Shown here one piece after another: positions 1-10,492 of a stretch of DNA of 64,000 nucleotides. Source of the DNA: Buchnera aphidicola (Tuberolachnus salignus) (GTDB taxonomy: Bacteria; Pseudomonadota; Gammaproteobacteria; Enterobacterales; Enterobacteriaceae); assembly GCF_900016785.1 (NCBI RefSeq), contig NZ_LN890285.1, forward strand, positions 62,001 to 126,000, in the 5' to 3' direction. The notes below the pieces were generated by a model. The model was given only the letters and a program-made list of their open reading frames with translations. It made no database searches and was not told the DNA's origin. The translations under genes were made by a program, and so were the position numbers. Position 1 is the stretch's first letter. Every line of letters begins with the position of its first letter.

Positions 1-505
1 TTTAAAACATGCTTTAATACGAAAAGCAAAAATATATGGAGAAATAATTAGTTACAGTAGTACTTGTGACGGATTACATATTACTAATCCTTCAAAAAAA
101 GGTATTATACGTTGTATGACAAATGCTCTGAAGAATGTGCATGTTTCAGTTGATTATCTGAATACTCACGGGACTTCAACCAAAATTGGAGATTTAATAG
201 AATTACAAGCAATTAAGTCTAGTTTTAAAAAAAAAACATTTCCTTTTTTATCCTCAACAAAATCACTTACAGGGCATGCGTTAGGAGTTTCAGGCGTTCA
301 AGAAATTATTTATATTATCTTAATGTTAAAATATAATTTTATTGTTCCAAGTATTAATATTGAGAATTTAGATTTTGAAGCAAAAAATATGAATATTGTA
401 CAAAAAAAAATTCAAAAAAATTTAAATGTAGTGATGTCTAATAATTTTGGGTTTGGTGGTAGTAATACTTCTATAATAATTAAAAAATATAAAAAATTTT
501 TATAA
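1..505 (+). CDS. fabB: 3-oxoacyl-ACP synthase I, C-terminal part (5' end outside window)
   Basis: This beta-ketoacyl-ACP synthase condenses malonyl-ACP with acyl-ACP in fatty acid elongation, in the cytoplasm. Only the last 167 residues are present; the frame is open from base 2, upstream of the first ATG at 116, so the gene is cut by the window edge and is not a short protein. Both catalytic histidines of the thiolase fold are visible, in the motifs NTHGTST and TGHALG, and the C-terminal SNNFGFGGSN motif is intact. The match to E. coli FabB is continuous to the stop codon. FabF is the other possible family member, but the flanking talA-tkt-dapE genes and the E. coli-like sequence favour FabB. 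Confidence 0.93.
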   Translation, partial: LKHALIRKAKIYGEIISYSSTCDGLHITNPSKKGIIRCMTNALKNVHVSVDYLNTHGTSTKIGDLIELQAIKSSFKKKTFPFLSSTKSLTGHALGVSGVQEIIYIILMLKYNFIVPSINIENLDFEAKNMNIVQKKIQKNLNVVMSNNFGFGGSNTSIIIKKYKKFL

Positions 506-591
506 TCTTTAGTAATATAATTTTTTATAATAACCTAATATACAATATAAGATTTTTAATTATATCATTTTTTTAGATAGGAAAAAGTTAC

Positions 592-1548
592 ATGAATAAA
601 TTAGAATCTTTAAAAAAACATAGTACGATAGTTGTAGATAGTGGTGATTTTGATCAAATTTCTAAATATAAGCCTAGTGATGCTACAACTAATCCATCAT
701 TAATTTTAACAAGTATATTATCGAAAAAAAATAATGTTATTTTAGAAAAATCTTTAAAATATGCACGTTTACAAGGTGGTTCTCATAAAAAAAAAATTAT
801 AAATGCTAGTGATATGATTACTGTTTTAATTGGAAAAGAAATTTCAAAAAAAATACCTGGATATGTTTCTACTGAAATTAATTCTGAATTTTCTTTTAAT
901 ATTGATCAATGCGTACGAAAAGCTCAAAAAATAATTAATTTATATAATAATATTGGTGTACATAAATCTCGTATTTTAATTAAATTAGCTGCTACTTGGG
1001 AAGGTGTAAAAGCGGCTGAAATTTTAAAAAAAAGTGACATTTTATGCAATTTAACCTTAATTTTTTCTTTTGCTCAAGCTCGTATTTGTGCTGAATCTAA
1101 AGTGTTTTTAATTTCTCCATTTGTAGGAAGGATTTCTGATTGGTTTTTAAAAAACGATATAGATAAAAAAAAATCTTTAATTATTGATCATGGAGTTTTA
1201 GCATTAAAAAAAATTTTTTATTATTATAAAAAAAATAATTATTCTACTATTATTATGGGTGCTAGTTTTCGAAATGTTGATCAAATTCTTTCGATTGCTG
1301 GTTGTGAAAAAATTACTATTTCTCCTGTTTTATTAAATATTTTAAAAAAAAGCAATGGTTTAGTTCCTATAAAATTAAAAGAATGTAATTTATCTAAAAA
1401 TATTGTTCAACCTACCGCATTAGAAGAATCAGAATTTCGTTGGTTACATAATCAAGATATGATGGCAGTGGAAAAATTAGCGGAAGGAATCCGAAAGTTT
1501 TATATAGATCAAAATTCTTTAGATTTATTAATTTCTCAAAAATTGTAA
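592..1548 (+). CDS. talA: Transaldolase
   Basis: Transaldolase moves a dihydroxyacetone unit between sedoheptulose-7-phosphate and glyceraldehyde-3-phosphate in the non-oxidative pentose phosphate pathway. The protein has 318 residues, close to the 316-317 of E. coli. The Schiff-base lysine is K131 in the motif RILIKLAATW, and the DATTNPS motif near residue 30 and the block NLTLIFSFAQARICAES are conserved. The ATG follows a good ribosome site (AGGAAAA). It lies 94 bases before tkt, the same pairing as talA-tktB in E. coli, so the two were probably inherited as a unit. With tkt it can make erythrose-4-phosphate for the aromatic pathway (aroH, aroC) and ribose-5-phosphate for PRPP and histidine. 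Confidence 0.96.
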   Translation: MNKLESLKKHSTIVVDSGDFDQISKYKPSDATTNPSLILTSILSKKNNVILEKSLKYARLQGGSHKKKIINASDMITVLIGKEISKKIPGYVSTEINSEFSFNIDQCVRKAQKIINLYNNIGVHKSRILIKLAATWEGVKAAEILKKSDILCNLTLIFSFAQARICAESKVFLISPFVGRISDWFLKNDIDKKKSLIIDHGVLALKKIFYYYKKNNYSTIIMGASFRNVDQILSIAGCEKITISPVLLNILKKSNGLVPIKLKECNLSKNIVQPTALEESEFRWLHNQDMMAVEKLAEGIRKFYIDQNSLDLLISQKL

Positions 1549-1642
1549 ATTTTTATTATAATAATAAAATATTTTTTATTTATTACATGTTGAAAAATTT
1601 TATAATATTTTTTAAATTCAAAAATAAATAAGAGGATTTATC

Positions 1643-3643
1643 ATGATTTCAAGACAAAAATTGTCAAATGCTTTACGAATTTTAAGTATTGACGCTATCG
1701 AAGAATCTCAATCTGGTCATCCTGGTGCACCATTAGGAATGGCTGATATTGCAGAAGTTTTATGGCGTAATTTTTTAAAACATAATCCTTTAAATCCTCA
1801 ATGGTGGAATAGAGATCGTTTTATTTTATCTAACGGACATGCTTCTGCATTATTATATAGTTTATTACATTTAACTGGATATTCAATTTCATTACAAGAC
1901 TTAAAAAATTTTCGTAAATATTTATCTAATACTCCTGGTCATCCTGAAGTGAATCGAACTCCGGGAGTAGAAATTTCTACTGGTCCTTTAGGTCAAGGAT
2001 TAGCATCTGGCGTTGGTATGGCTATTTCTGAACATATTTTATCTGCATATTTTAATCGTAAAAATTTTTTAATTGTAGATCACTATACTTGGGTATTTGC
2101 CGGTGATGGATGTTTAATGGAAGGTATATCTCATGAAGCTTGTTCTTTAGCAGGTACTTTAGGATTAGGTAAATTAATTGTATTTTATGATGATAATGGA
2201 ATTTCTATTGATGGTAAAGTTGTTGAATGGTTTTCCGATAATACTAAAAAACGTTTCTTAGCTTATAATTGGCAAGTATTAACTGTAAATGGACATGATT
2301 TTCAAGAAATTTTACATGCTATTAATTTATCCAAAAATAATCTTTCACAACCTTCATTAATTATCTGTAAAACTATTATTGGTTTTGGATCACCGAATAA
2401 ATCTAATCGTTCTATTTCACATGGTTCTCCTTTAGGATCAAAGGAATCAAAATTAACTCGATTATCATTAAAATGGTCAGATAAAACTCCTTTTTTTATT
2501 CCATCAGAAATTTATAAATTGTGGGATTTTAAAATACAAGGTCAAAAATTAGAAAATCAATGGAATGTTTTGTTTCAAAAATATACTCAAAAATATCCTA
2601 CACTTTCTAAAGAATATGTTCGCCGTATGTCGCGTCAATTACCAGAAATTTTTCATAAATCTGTTAAAAATTTTTTACTTACAGCACAAAAATTTCCTGA
2701 AAATATTTCAACAAGGCAAGCGTCTCAAAAAACATTAGAAATTTTTGGAGCTATTTTACCAGAATTATTAGGAGGATCAGCAGATTTAGCACCTAGTAAT
2801 TTAACTTTGTGGTCTGGATCTCGTTCTATAACAAAAGACTCTTCTGGAAATTATATTCATTATGGTGTTCGAGAATTTGGGATGACTGCTATTGCTAATG
2901 GAATTTTTCATCATGGCGGTTTTATTCCATATACTGCAACTTTTTTAGTTTTTTCAGATTATGCACGTAATGCTATTAGAATGGCGGCATTAATGCATAC
3001 TCATCAAATTTTTATTTATACACATGATTCTATCGGTTTAGGAGAAGATGGTCCTACTCATCAACCGATTGAACAGTTATCTACTTTAAGATATATACCA
3101 AATTTAAGTGTCTGGAGACCATGTGATACTATAGAAACTATATCATCTTGGTATTATGCTGTTCAAAATCAAACTGGTCCTACTGCATTAATATTATCTC
3201 GTCAAAACGTTTATCAAATTTCGCGTAGCACAAAACAAATAGAAAATATTTTACATGGTGGTTATATTCTAAAAGAATATGGACAGACAGTAGATATAAT
3301 CGTAATTTCTACGGGTTCAGAGATAAAAATTGCATTACAAGTATCAAAAATTTTACATTTAAAACATGGTTATGGAATTCGAATTGTCTCTATGATTTCA
3401 TCTGATGTTTTTGATCAACAAAATCAAAAATATCGTGATTCTATTTTACCACCTAAGATATTAAAACGTATTTCTATTGAAGCGGGTTCTAGTGAATATT
3501 GGTATAAATATACTGGTTTAGAAGGTATAAGAATTGGAATTGATAGTTTTGGAGAATCAGCTTCTGGAGAAAAATTATTTGAAATGTTTGGTTTTACTGT
3601 AAAAAAAATATTAAAACGTATTCAAAAATTTTTAAAAAAATAA
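1643..3643 (+). CDS. tktB: Transketolase
   Basis: Transketolase is a thiamine-diphosphate enzyme that moves two-carbon units between pentose, hexose and tetrose phosphates. The length, 666 residues, equals that of the E. coli enzymes. Visible landmarks are the substrate-binding SGHPGAPLGMAD near residue 25, the thiamine-diphosphate GDG motif in AGDGCLMEG near residue 155, and the catalytic glutamate in GVREFGMTAI near residue 410. The ATG follows AAGAGGA. Synteny with talA matches tktB of E. coli, but TktA and TktB cannot be separated reliably by sequence here, and it is probably the only transketolase of the cell. Confidence 0.95.
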   Translation: MISRQKLSNALRILSIDAIEESQSGHPGAPLGMADIAEVLWRNFLKHNPLNPQWWNRDRFILSNGHASALLYSLLHLTGYSISLQDLKNFRKYLSNTPGHPEVNRTPGVEISTGPLGQGLASGVGMAISEHILSAYFNRKNFLIVDHYTWVFAGDGCLMEGISHEACSLAGTLGLGKLIVFYDDNGISIDGKVVEWFSDNTKKRFLAYNWQVLTVNGHDFQEILHAINLSKNNLSQPSLIICKTIIGFGSPNKSNRSISHGSPLGSKESKLTRLSLKWSDKTPFFIPSEIYKLWDFKIQGQKLENQWNVLFQKYTQKYPTLSKEYVRRMSRQLPEIFHKSVKNFLLTAQKFPENISTRQASQKTLEIFGAILPELLGGSADLAPSNLTLWSGSRSITKDSSGNYIHYGVREFGMTAIANGIFHHGGFIPYTATFLVFSDYARNAIRMAALMHTHQIFIYTHDSIGLGEDGPTHQPIEQLSTLRYIPNLSVWRPCDTIETISSWYYAVQNQTGPTALILSRQNVYQISRSTKQIENILHGGYILKEYGQTVDIIVISTGSEIKIALQVSKILHLKHGYGIRIVSMISSDVFDQQNQKYRDSILPPKILKRISIEAGSSEYWYKYTGLEGIRIGIDSFGESASGEKLFEMFGFTVKKILKRIQKFLKK

Positions 3644-3708
3644 AAATTTAAATTTTTTAATATTTTTGTCTTTTTTTTAATTAAGTAAAAAATTTTTTAG
3701 GATATAGA

Positions 3709-4836
3709 ATGCTTAATAATGTATTAAATATAACAAAAAAATTAATTAGTATTCCTTCAATTACTCCTGAAGATTTAGGATGCCAAAAATTTTTAATTTC
3801 TCGTTTAAAGAAATGTGGGTTTTTTATTGAAGAATTTAATTTTAAAGATACTAAAAATTTTTTAGCTTCTAAAGGTACAGGACGGTCTTTTTTATTTTTA
3901 GGTCATACAGATGTAGTATCTCCAGGAGATATAAAAAAATGGAATACAGATCCATTTGTTCCTCAAGTTATTGAAAATGTTTTATATGGTCGTGGATCAT
4001 CTGATATGAAAGGTGCGATTTCTGCAATGTTAATTGCTACAGAACGTTTTTTAAAAAAAAATCCTTATCATTTAGGACGTTTTTTATGGTTAATTACTTC
4101 AGATGAAGAAGGTAATGGGACTAATGGTATTAGAAAAGTTATTAAAATTTTAGAAAAACGTAAAGAAAAAATTAATTTTTGTTTAGTAGGTGAACCAACG
4201 AATGAAATGTTGTTAGGAGATTGTATAAAAAATGGACGTCGAGGTTCTTTAAGTGGAAAAATAAATGTTGAAGGGATTCAAGGTCATATTGCATATCCAA
4301 CATTATCTAAAAATCCTATTCATATGTCTTTAAAATTTTTAAATGAAATTACAAAATATGTTTGGGATTATGGAAACGATTTTTTTTTGCCAACTCAATT
4401 TCAAATTTATAACATATTTACAAATAATTTTAGTAATAACATTATTCCAAGTTTTTTACAGATAGAATTCAATTTTCGTTTTTCTCCTTTACAAACTGTT
4501 CAATCTTTACAAAATATTGTAAATTTTTTATTAAAAAAAAATAATTTACAATATACTATTCAATGGAAATTACATGCAAAACCATTTTTTTCTTCTTCAA
4601 AATTTTTAATTAATACATTATCAAAAAGTATATATCAAATTATGAAAATTAAACCAAGAATTACAACTACTGGAGGTACTTCAGATGGTAGATTTTTAAC
4701 TAAAATTTCAGATGAAATTATAGAATTTGGTTTAAAAAATACTACTATTCATCAAGTTAATGAATGCGTTCATGTTGTAGATTTAAAAAATTTAAGTCAA
4801 ATTTATGAAAATTTTTTATCTTTAATATTTTTATAA
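3709..4836 (+). CDS. dapE: Succinyl-diaminopimelate desuccinylase
   Basis: DapE hydrolyses N-succinyl-LL-diaminopimelate to LL-diaminopimelate, a late step towards lysine and cell-wall diaminopimelate. The protein has 375 residues, as in E. coli. The M20 metallopeptidase signature is complete: GHTDVVSPG, then YGRGSSDMKGA, the DEEGNGTNG catalytic glutamates, GEPTN, GGTSDGRF, and a C-terminal metal histidine in the TIHQVNECV block. The ATG follows TTAGGATA. It converges with dapA, another lysine-pathway gene, with a strong inverted repeat between them. Lysine is an essential amino acid for the aphid host, so retention is expected. Confidence 0.95.
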   Translation: MLNNVLNITKKLISIPSITPEDLGCQKFLISRLKKCGFFIEEFNFKDTKNFLASKGTGRSFLFLGHTDVVSPGDIKKWNTDPFVPQVIENVLYGRGSSDMKGAISAMLIATERFLKKNPYHLGRFLWLITSDEEGNGTNGIRKVIKILEKRKEKINFCLVGEPTNEMLLGDCIKNGRRGSLSGKINVEGIQGHIAYPTLSKNPIHMSLKFLNEITKYVWDYGNDFFLPTQFQIYNIFTNNFSNNIIPSFLQIEFNFRFSPLQTVQSLQNIVNFLLKKNNLQYTIQWKLHAKPFFSSSKFLINTLSKSIYQIMKIKPRITTTGGTSDGRFLTKISDEIIEFGLKNTTIHQVNECVHVVDLKNLSQIYENFLSLIFL

Positions 4837-4868
4837 TTTTATTTTTTTAAAAAAATTTTTTTGTTTAA

Positions 4869-4907
4869 TTATGCAATGATTATGTATATATATTTATCAT
4901 TGCATAA
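4869..4907. terminator. Inverted repeat between convergent dapE and dapA, probable bidirectional terminator
   Basis: A perfect 12-bp stem (4869-4880 with 4896-4907, core TATGCAATGAT) and a 15-nt loop lie in the 179-bp spacer between two genes that point at each other. There is no long U run right after it on either strand, so intrinsic termination is inferred from position and stem strength. Confidence 0.55.
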
Positions 4908-5015
4908 AAATTTATATAAATATTTTTTTTATATTTAGTATAATGATTTTAAATTTTGTAAAATTATATTAATATTTATTATAAAATAATTATATGTGTG
5001 TAATATGAATAATTT

Positions 5016-5906
5016 TTAAATATTATTTTTTTTTAAATTTATTTTTTTAAGAATAGAAATTAGTTGTAAGCGCATAATATGTGTTAATTTTGTTAAGGGA
5101 AGTCTTAAATTGTCTGTTGTAATTAATTTTAAATATTGAGCTGCTGATTTAATTGGTATTGGATTAGTTTCTTGAAATAAAATTTTATGTAAAGGAAGTA
5201 ATTTTTTATTTTCTTTATAAGCTTTTATGTATTTTCCTTTTAATGCTAATTGACAAATTTTTGCTATTTCTTTTGCAGCAATGTTTGCTGTTACTGAAAT
5301 AACGCCATGACCTCCTAATTTTATAAAATCTAAAGCAGTAATATCATCTCCACTTATAAGTAAAAAATTTTTTTTAACAGAAAATAAAATTTTTTGTACT
5401 CTTGTTAAATCTCCTGTGGCATCTTTAAGTCCTATAATATTTTCAAATTTTGATAAACGAATAATAGTTTTAGGTAATAAATCACAGCCTGTTCTAAGTG
5501 GTACATTATATAAAATTTGTGGTAATGTAGTATTTTCAGTAATAGATTTAAAATGTTGATATAATCCTTCTTGTGTTGGACGATTATAATAAGGGGTAAC
5601 ACTTAAACATGCTTTCACGCCGGAATTTTCAAATTTTTTAGTTAAATAAATACTTTCAGAAGTAGAATTAGATCCTGTACCTGCAATAATTGGAATTCTT
5701 TGATTTGCAATTTCTACAGTATATAAAATAATATCTGTATGTTCTTGAGGGGTTAATGTTGCAGACTCTCCAGTTGTTCCAACAGATACAATAGCAGTTG
5801 TTTTGTTTAAAATATGATATTCGATTAAATTTTTTAAGCTCTTTTTACATAAATTACCTTTAAGATCCATCGGGGTAATTAATGCTACAATACTACCTTT
5901 AAACAT
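5016..5906 (-). CDS. dapA: 4-hydroxy-tetrahydrodipicolinate synthase
   Basis: DapA condenses pyruvate with aspartate semialdehyde, the first committed step of the diaminopimelate/lysine branch. The ATG at 5906 is chosen because it gives the family start [14 protein letters not shown] and follows AGGAAAA; an in-frame ATG seven codons upstream would destroy that fit. The protein has 296 residues against 292 in E. coli. The Schiff-base lysine is K161 (GLKDATG); the GTTGES motif near residue 45 and TPYYNRP near residue 106 are intact. Of the lysine-feedback contacts known in E. coli, Ser48, Ala49, Leu51, His56, Asn80, Glu84 and Tyr106 are kept and His53 is Pro, so feedback may be weakened but is not obviously lost. 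Confidence 0.96.
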   Translation of the reverse strand: MFKGSIVALITPMDLKGNLCKKSLKNLIEYHILNKTTAIVSVGTTGESATLTPQEHTDIILYTVEIANQRIPIIAGTGSNSTSESIYLTKKFENSGVKACLSVTPYYNRPTQEGLYQHFKSITENTTLPQILYNVPLRTGCDLLPKTIIRLSKFENIIGLKDATGDLTRVQKILFSVKKNFLLISGDDITALDFIKLGGHGVISVTANIAAKEIAKICQLALKGKYIKAYKENKKLLPLHKILFQETNPIPIKSAAQYLKLITTDNLRLPLTKLTHIMRLQLISILKKINLKKNNI

Positions 5907-6097
5907 TTTTATTTTTCCTGAGCTCATATAATCTTAGTAAAATACTTTTTAATATATAAAAATTTTTTGTAAAAATTTTTTTTTATAATAATTTTTGTTA
6001 AATTAATAAAATTTTTATATTTTTTTTTATTTAAATGAATAATATTTTTTATAGTTTTTATATTTTTTTTATAAATTCAGAGCTTTAATAAATATTT

Positions 6098-7174
6098 TTA
6101 TCGATTTTTAAACGAAGTATTGCATTGTGCTCGATCACGTAATAAATGATCCATTAATACGATTGCGATCATAGATTCAGCTATTGGAATAGCACGTATT
6201 CCTACACATGGGTCATGTCGTCCTTTTGTAATAATTGTTGTTTCTTCGCCGATGTCATTAATAGTATTTCCGGGAATCGAAATGCTTGAAGTAGGTTTTA
6301 AAGCAGTATGAATAATTATAGAATTTCCATTGCTTATACCACCGAGAATACCTCCTGAATGGTTAGTTAAAAAACCTTGTTTATTAATTTCATCACGATG
6401 TTCGCTACCTTTTTGTGATGCTACTAAAATTCCATCTCCAATTTCTACTGATTTTGTTGCATTTATACTCATAATCGCATGTGAAATATCAGCATCTAAT
6501 CGATCAAAAATCGGTTCACCTAAACCAACAGGTATATTTTCACAAATAATTGTAATTTTTGCTCCTATTGAATCTCCTTCTTTTTTTAGATTATCTAATA
6601 GTGAACAAATTTGTGAAATTTTAGTTATATCACTACAAAAAAAAGGATTTTTTTGAACATGATTCCAAGAAATAAAAGGACATTTAATTGGACCAATTTG
6701 TGAAAGATAACCACGAATTAAAATACCATAATTTAAAAATAAATATTTTTTTGCTAAAGCTCCTGCTGCAACTCTAATAGCAGTTTCTCGTGCAGATGCT
6801 CGGCCTCCTCCTCTATAATCACGAATTCCATATTTTTTTTGATATGTAAAATCTGCATGATTTGGACGAAAAATGTGTTTTATATTTTCATAATCTTGTG
6901 AACGAACATCATTATTTTTGATTACAATACCAATACTTGTACCTGTGGTTTTTCCTTGAAATATTCCAGATAAAATTTGAACATGATCGTTTTCACGTCT
7001 TTTAGTAGTATATTTTGAAAAACCAGGTTTTCTACGATTTAAATCAATTTGTAGATCTTTTTCTGATAAAGGAAAACCAGGTGGAACACCATCTATAATA
7101 CCCATTAAAGATTTTCCATGTGATTCTCCACATGTTGTAACACAAAATATTTTTCCAATAGTATTTCCAGACAT
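6098..7174 (-). CDS. aroC: Chorismate synthase
   Basis: AroC converts 5-enolpyruvylshikimate-3-phosphate to chorismate, using reduced FMN, and so feeds phenylalanine and tryptophan synthesis. It has 358 residues (E. coli 361). The signatures are TTCGESHG at the N-terminus, [14 protein letters not shown], the [11 protein letters not shown] block near residue 125, and GRHDPCVG near the C-terminus. The ATG at 7174 follows AGGAAAA. It is upstream of dapA on the same strand with a spacer of 191 bases. It works with AroH, encoded later in this window; the other shikimate genes are not in the window. Confidence 0.96.
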   Translation of the reverse strand: MSGNTIGKIFCVTTCGESHGKSLMGIIDGVPPGFPLSEKDLQIDLNRRKPGFSKYTTKRRENDHVQILSGIFQGKTTGTSIGIVIKNNDVRSQDYENIKHIFRPNHADFTYQKKYGIRDYRGGGRASARETAIRVAAGALAKKYLFLNYGILIRGYLSQIGPIKCPFISWNHVQKNPFFCSDITKISQICSLLDNLKKEGDSIGAKITIICENIPVGLGEPIFDRLDADISHAIMSINATKSVEIGDGILVASQKGSEHRDEINKQGFLTNHSGGILGGISNGNSIIIHTALKPTSSISIPGNTINDIGEETTIITKGRHDPCVGIRAIPIAESMIAIVLMDHLLRDRAQCNTSFKNR

Positions 7175-7525
7175 AAAATTTTCCTATAATTTTATCTTTT
7201 TTTAATATAATATTTTAAATATTAAAATTTTTCATAAAACATTTTTATTTTTAAAATAATAAAATTTTTAATATTTTTAAAAATTTTTTTTTAAATTTTT
7301 TTTTTTAATATATAAAAATATAATAACATAATTTATATTAGAAAAATAAATGAAATTTTTAATCTTTTTAAAAAATATAATGTTTTTTATAGATTTAATA
7401 TATATTTTTATTAATATATGCTTAATATTATTTAAAATAATATTATATTAAATAATATATTGTTTTTAAAATTTTTAATATTTTAACATGTTTTATAGAA
7501 ATAATATTTTTTGGATAATTTTTAC
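7175..7525. other. Divergent aroC/smrB spacer, no gene seen
   Basis: This stretch of 351 bases is almost pure A+T, with long A and T runs. I found no open frame with recognisable similarity, no tRNA-like fold and no convincing -35/-10 pair. It must carry the start signals for aroC on one side and smrB on the other, but they cannot be pinpointed by eye. Confidence 0.6.
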
Positions 7526-8062
7526 ATGAATAAAAAAAGAACTTTAATTTCTTCAGAACGTGATTTATTTTTATGCCATGTTCATGATGTTAAAAAAATA
7601 ACACAAGACACTATTTTTCATACACGTTTACGTGAAAAAAAAAGAAATTTATTAGATAAAAAAATTATTTTTGAACAAGAATTACATAGTTTTTATTTTA
7701 AAAATGTTTCTTCGGATACATTATATGTTTTTCATACAGATCCGATTTGTTATATTCGTAATATTAATAATACATTTGATCTCAAAAAATTTAAAAAAGG
7801 CGAGTATATACCTGAAGTTTTTTTAGATTTACATGGAGTAAATTTATCTCAAGCTAAAAAAGCTTTAGGTATGTTAATAGCTATTTGTTTAAAAAAAAAA
7901 TTTTTTTGTGCTAACGTAATACATGGATATGGAAAAAATATTTTAAAAAGTAACATTCCGATTTGGTTAATTCAAAATCCTAATATTATAGCTTTTCATC
8001 GAGCTCCTAAAATTTTTGGATTTGATGCAGCTATTTTAATTTTTATAAAAAAAATTAATTAG
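7526..8062 (+). CDS. smrB: Smr-domain ribosome-associated endonuclease SmrB (YfcN)
   Basis: The protein matches E. coli SmrB (YfcN), reported to cleave mRNA at collided ribosomes for rescue. It has 178 residues against 183 in E. coli. The Smr domain occupies about the last 85 residues: the LDLHG motif near residue 103, the HGYGKNILK motif, and the LIQNPNIIAFHRAP block. The N-terminal half keeps the QDTIFHTRLR helix region. The ATG at 7526 is chosen over a TTG five codons upstream because it aligns with the E. coli start. In E. coli this gene is near aroC, so synteny agrees. Its survival in a reduced genome suggests that ribosome quality control still matters. Confidence 0.9.
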   Translation: MNKKRTLISSERDLFLCHVHDVKKITQDTIFHTRLREKKRNLLDKKIIFEQELHSFYFKNVSSDTLYVFHTDPICYIRNINNTFDLKKFKKGEYIPEVFLDLHGVNLSQAKKALGMLIAICLKKKFFCANVIHGYGKNILKSNIPIWLIQNPNIIAFHRAPKIFGFDAAILIFIKKIN

Positions 8063-8273
8063 AATTTATAATTTTTTTTTTAAAAAAAATTTTATATATA
8101 ATAAAAATTTTTAAAATTATGTTGTGTATATGTTGAAAAATTTAATATATAATTTTTTTTTAAAAAAATGATATAATAATAAAAAAAATTTTAAGGAATA
8201 TCAATTTTCATACTATTTAAAAATTATTATTTATAAATTTTTTATAAAATAATATTAATTAAAGGAATTAAAT

Positions 8274-9179
8274 GTGTTTATAAAATCTCGTTTACGTTTG
8301 GCTATTCAAAAATCAGGTAGATTAAGCGATGATTCTAAAAATTTGTTAATGCGTTGTGGTATAAAAATTAATTTTCAGAAATCAAGTTTAATAGCATGTG
8401 CAGAAAATATTTTAATTGATGTTTTGTTAGTTCGTGATGATGATATTCCTGGATTAATTATGGATGGAGTAGTAGAATTAGGTATTGTTGGTGCAAATGT
8501 TTTAGAAGAAAAAAGATTAAGCAGATATATGAAAGGTGAACAAGTAATTAAATATGAGATATTGCAAAATTTAGATTTTGGAATTTGTCATTTATCATTA
8601 GCTGTTCCAATAGAAATGAAATATAAAAATATTTTAAGTGTAAAAGATTTAAAAATCGCAACTTCTTATCCTTATTTGTTAAAAAAATATTTTGATAAAA
8701 ATAATGTTTCTTTTAATTCATTTGTTTTAAATGGGTCTGTTGAAGTAGCTTTAAATGCTGGTTTATCTGATGCAATTTGCGATCTTGTGTCAACAGGAGC
8801 TACTTTAGAAGCTAATGGTTTAAAAGAAGTAGAAAGAATATATGATTCAAATGCGTTATTAATTTCTCAAAATAATTCAAAAATTTCTACAGAAAAAAAA
8901 TATATTATTCAAAAATTATTAACACGTATTCAAGGAGTAATAAAAGCTCGTGAATCAAAATATATTATGTTACATGTTCCGGAATCAAAATTAAAATCTA
9001 TTGTAACTTTGTTAAATGGTGCAGAGCAACCTACAATTTTAAAATTAACTGGTCATACAAATAAAGTTGCATTGCATATGGTTAGTAGTGAAAATGTATT
9101 TTGGGAAACAATGGAAAAGTTAAAAGAACTAGGAGCGAGTTCAATATTAGTTTTACCAATTGAAAAAATGATGGAATAA
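8274..9179 (+). CDS. hisG: ATP phosphoribosyltransferase, first gene of the his operon
   Basis: HisG joins ATP and PRPP in the first and feedback-controlled step of histidine synthesis. It has 301 residues (E. coli 299). The blocks [31 protein letters not shown] and [15 protein letters not shown] are nearly unchanged, and the C-terminal regulatory domain ends with [13 protein letters not shown] exactly as in E. coli. The start is GTG at 8274, preceded by AAAGGA; an overlapping ATG at 8272 is out of frame and stops at once. The spacer of 211 bases upstream has no His-rich leader peptide and no attenuator, so transcription attenuation seems lost. A TATAAT at 8172 may be a -10 box but has no good -35. 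Confidence 0.96.
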   Translation: MFIKSRLRLAIQKSGRLSDDSKNLLMRCGIKINFQKSSLIACAENILIDVLLVRDDDIPGLIMDGVVELGIVGANVLEEKRLSRYMKGEQVIKYEILQNLDFGICHLSLAVPIEMKYKNILSVKDLKIATSYPYLLKKYFDKNNVSFNSFVLNGSVEVALNAGLSDAICDLVSTGATLEANGLKEVERIYDSNALLISQNNSKISTEKKYIIQKLLTRIQGVIKARESKYIMLHVPESKLKSIVTLLNGAEQPTILKLTGHTNKVALHMVSSENVFWETMEKLKELGASSILVLPIEKMME

Positions 9180-9186
9180 AAGAATT

Positions 9187-10485
9187 ATGAATAAATTGTT
9201 AAATACTATAATGATTTGGGAATCTCTTTCTCAAAATAAAAAAAAAAAAATTTTAGAAAGACCAATTTTGTCACAACAAAAAAATTTAAAAAAAAATGTT
9301 TCTAAAATTTTGAAAGACGTATTAGAAAATGGTGATTTTGCATTAAAAAAATACACAAAAAAATTTGATAATGTACAATTAAAAAATTTTTATGTTTCAA
9401 AAGATAAATTAGAAAATTTTACTCAAAAAATTGACTCAAAATTAAAACAATCTATACTTTTATCTAAAAAAAATCTTGAAATTTTTCATCAAGCTCAAAA
9501 ACAAAAAGATATAGATGTTATTACATATCCAGGAGTGAGATGTCAGCGCATTACTCTTCCTATACAATCTGTTGGATTATATGTTCCTGGTAATAAATTT
9601 CCTTTAATTTCTACTGCTTTAATGTTATCTGTACCTGCTATATTATCTGGATGTTCTGATATTACGATTTGTACTCCACCTCCTGTAAGTGCAGAAATTT
9701 TATATATTGCAAAAATTTGTAAAATAAAAAAAATTTTACAGTTAGGAGGGGCACAAGGAATTGCTGCTTTAGCATTTGGAACTACTAGTATACAAAAAGT
9801 AAATAAGATTTTTGGTCCAGGTAACATGTATGTTACGGAAGCAAAATTACAAGTAAGTCAAAAAATATCTGGTGTTTCAATTGATATGTTAGCAGGTCCT
9901 ACTGAAGTATTAATTATTGCAGACGAATTTTCTAATGTTTCATATATAGCGTCGGATTTGTTAGCTCAATCTGAACATGATAAAAATTCTCAATTTTTTT
10001 TATTAACACCTAGTTTAAAAATAGCTGAATTAATTCAATTAGAAATTATTCAACAATTTGAAAAACTTGAAAATAAAAAAAATATAAAAAAAGTATTTAC
10101 ACATAGTTATATTATTTTAACTAAAAATTTATTTGAATGTTTTAAAATTTCAAATCAATATTCTCCTGAACATTTAATATTACATATAAAAAATTCTCGA
10201 GATTGGATTCCAGAAATAAAAAATGCAGGTTCTGTTTTTCTTGGTTCTTGGACTCCTGAAGCTGCAGGTGATTATGTGACAGGAGCAAATCATGTGCTTC
10301 CTACATATGGATCTTCCAAAACATATTCTTCTCTTGGATTATCTGATTTTCAAAAACATATTATCATTCAAGAAATTCAAAAAAATTCTTTAAATGAATT
10401 ATCTTCTTATATTACAACATTGTCTAATTTAGAAGGAATGGAAGCTCATACTCATTCTGTTAATATTCGTACTTTACTAGCATAA
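9187..10485 (+). CDS. hisD: Histidinol dehydrogenase
   Basis: HisD is an NAD- and zinc-dependent enzyme that oxidises histidinol to histidine, the last two steps of the pathway. It has 432 residues (E. coli 434). Visible are the VGLYVPGN and IFGPGNMYVTEAK blocks of the nucleotide fold, SEHD and SPEHLI regions with catalytic His/Glu, and AAGDYVTGANHVLPT. It starts seven bases after the hisG stop. The first 60 residues are strongly lysine-enriched compared with E. coli but the catalytic part is well kept. Confidence 0.96.
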   Translation: MNKLLNTIMIWESLSQNKKKKILERPILSQQKNLKKNVSKILKDVLENGDFALKKYTKKFDNVQLKNFYVSKDKLENFTQKIDSKLKQSILLSKKNLEIFHQAQKQKDIDVITYPGVRCQRITLPIQSVGLYVPGNKFPLISTALMLSVPAILSGCSDITICTPPPVSAEILYIAKICKIKKILQLGGAQGIAALAFGTTSIQKVNKIFGPGNMYVTEAKLQVSQKISGVSIDMLAGPTEVLIIADEFSNVSYIASDLLAQSEHDKNSQFFLLTPSLKIAELIQLEIIQQFEKLENKKNIKKVFTHSYIILTKNLFECFKISNQYSPEHLILHIKNSRDWIPEIKNAGSVFLGSWTPEAAGDYVTGANHVLPTYGSSKTYSSLGLSDFQKHIIIQEIQKNSLNELSSYITTLSNLEGMEAHTHSVNIRTLLA

Positions 10486-10492
10486 AAAATAT

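Noticed and set aside
6330..6656. 108-residue open frame on the plus strand inside aroC
   Set aside because: It is antisense to a fully conserved enzyme and has no family features; it is a shadow of aroC codon use.
8172..8177. Promoter of the his operon at TATAAT
   Set aside because: No acceptable -35 lies 16-18 bases upstream, and TATAAT is common by chance in this A+T-rich DNA.
9543..9827. 94-residue open frame on the minus strand inside hisD
   Set aside because: It is antisense to conserved hisD sequence and has no recognisable domain.
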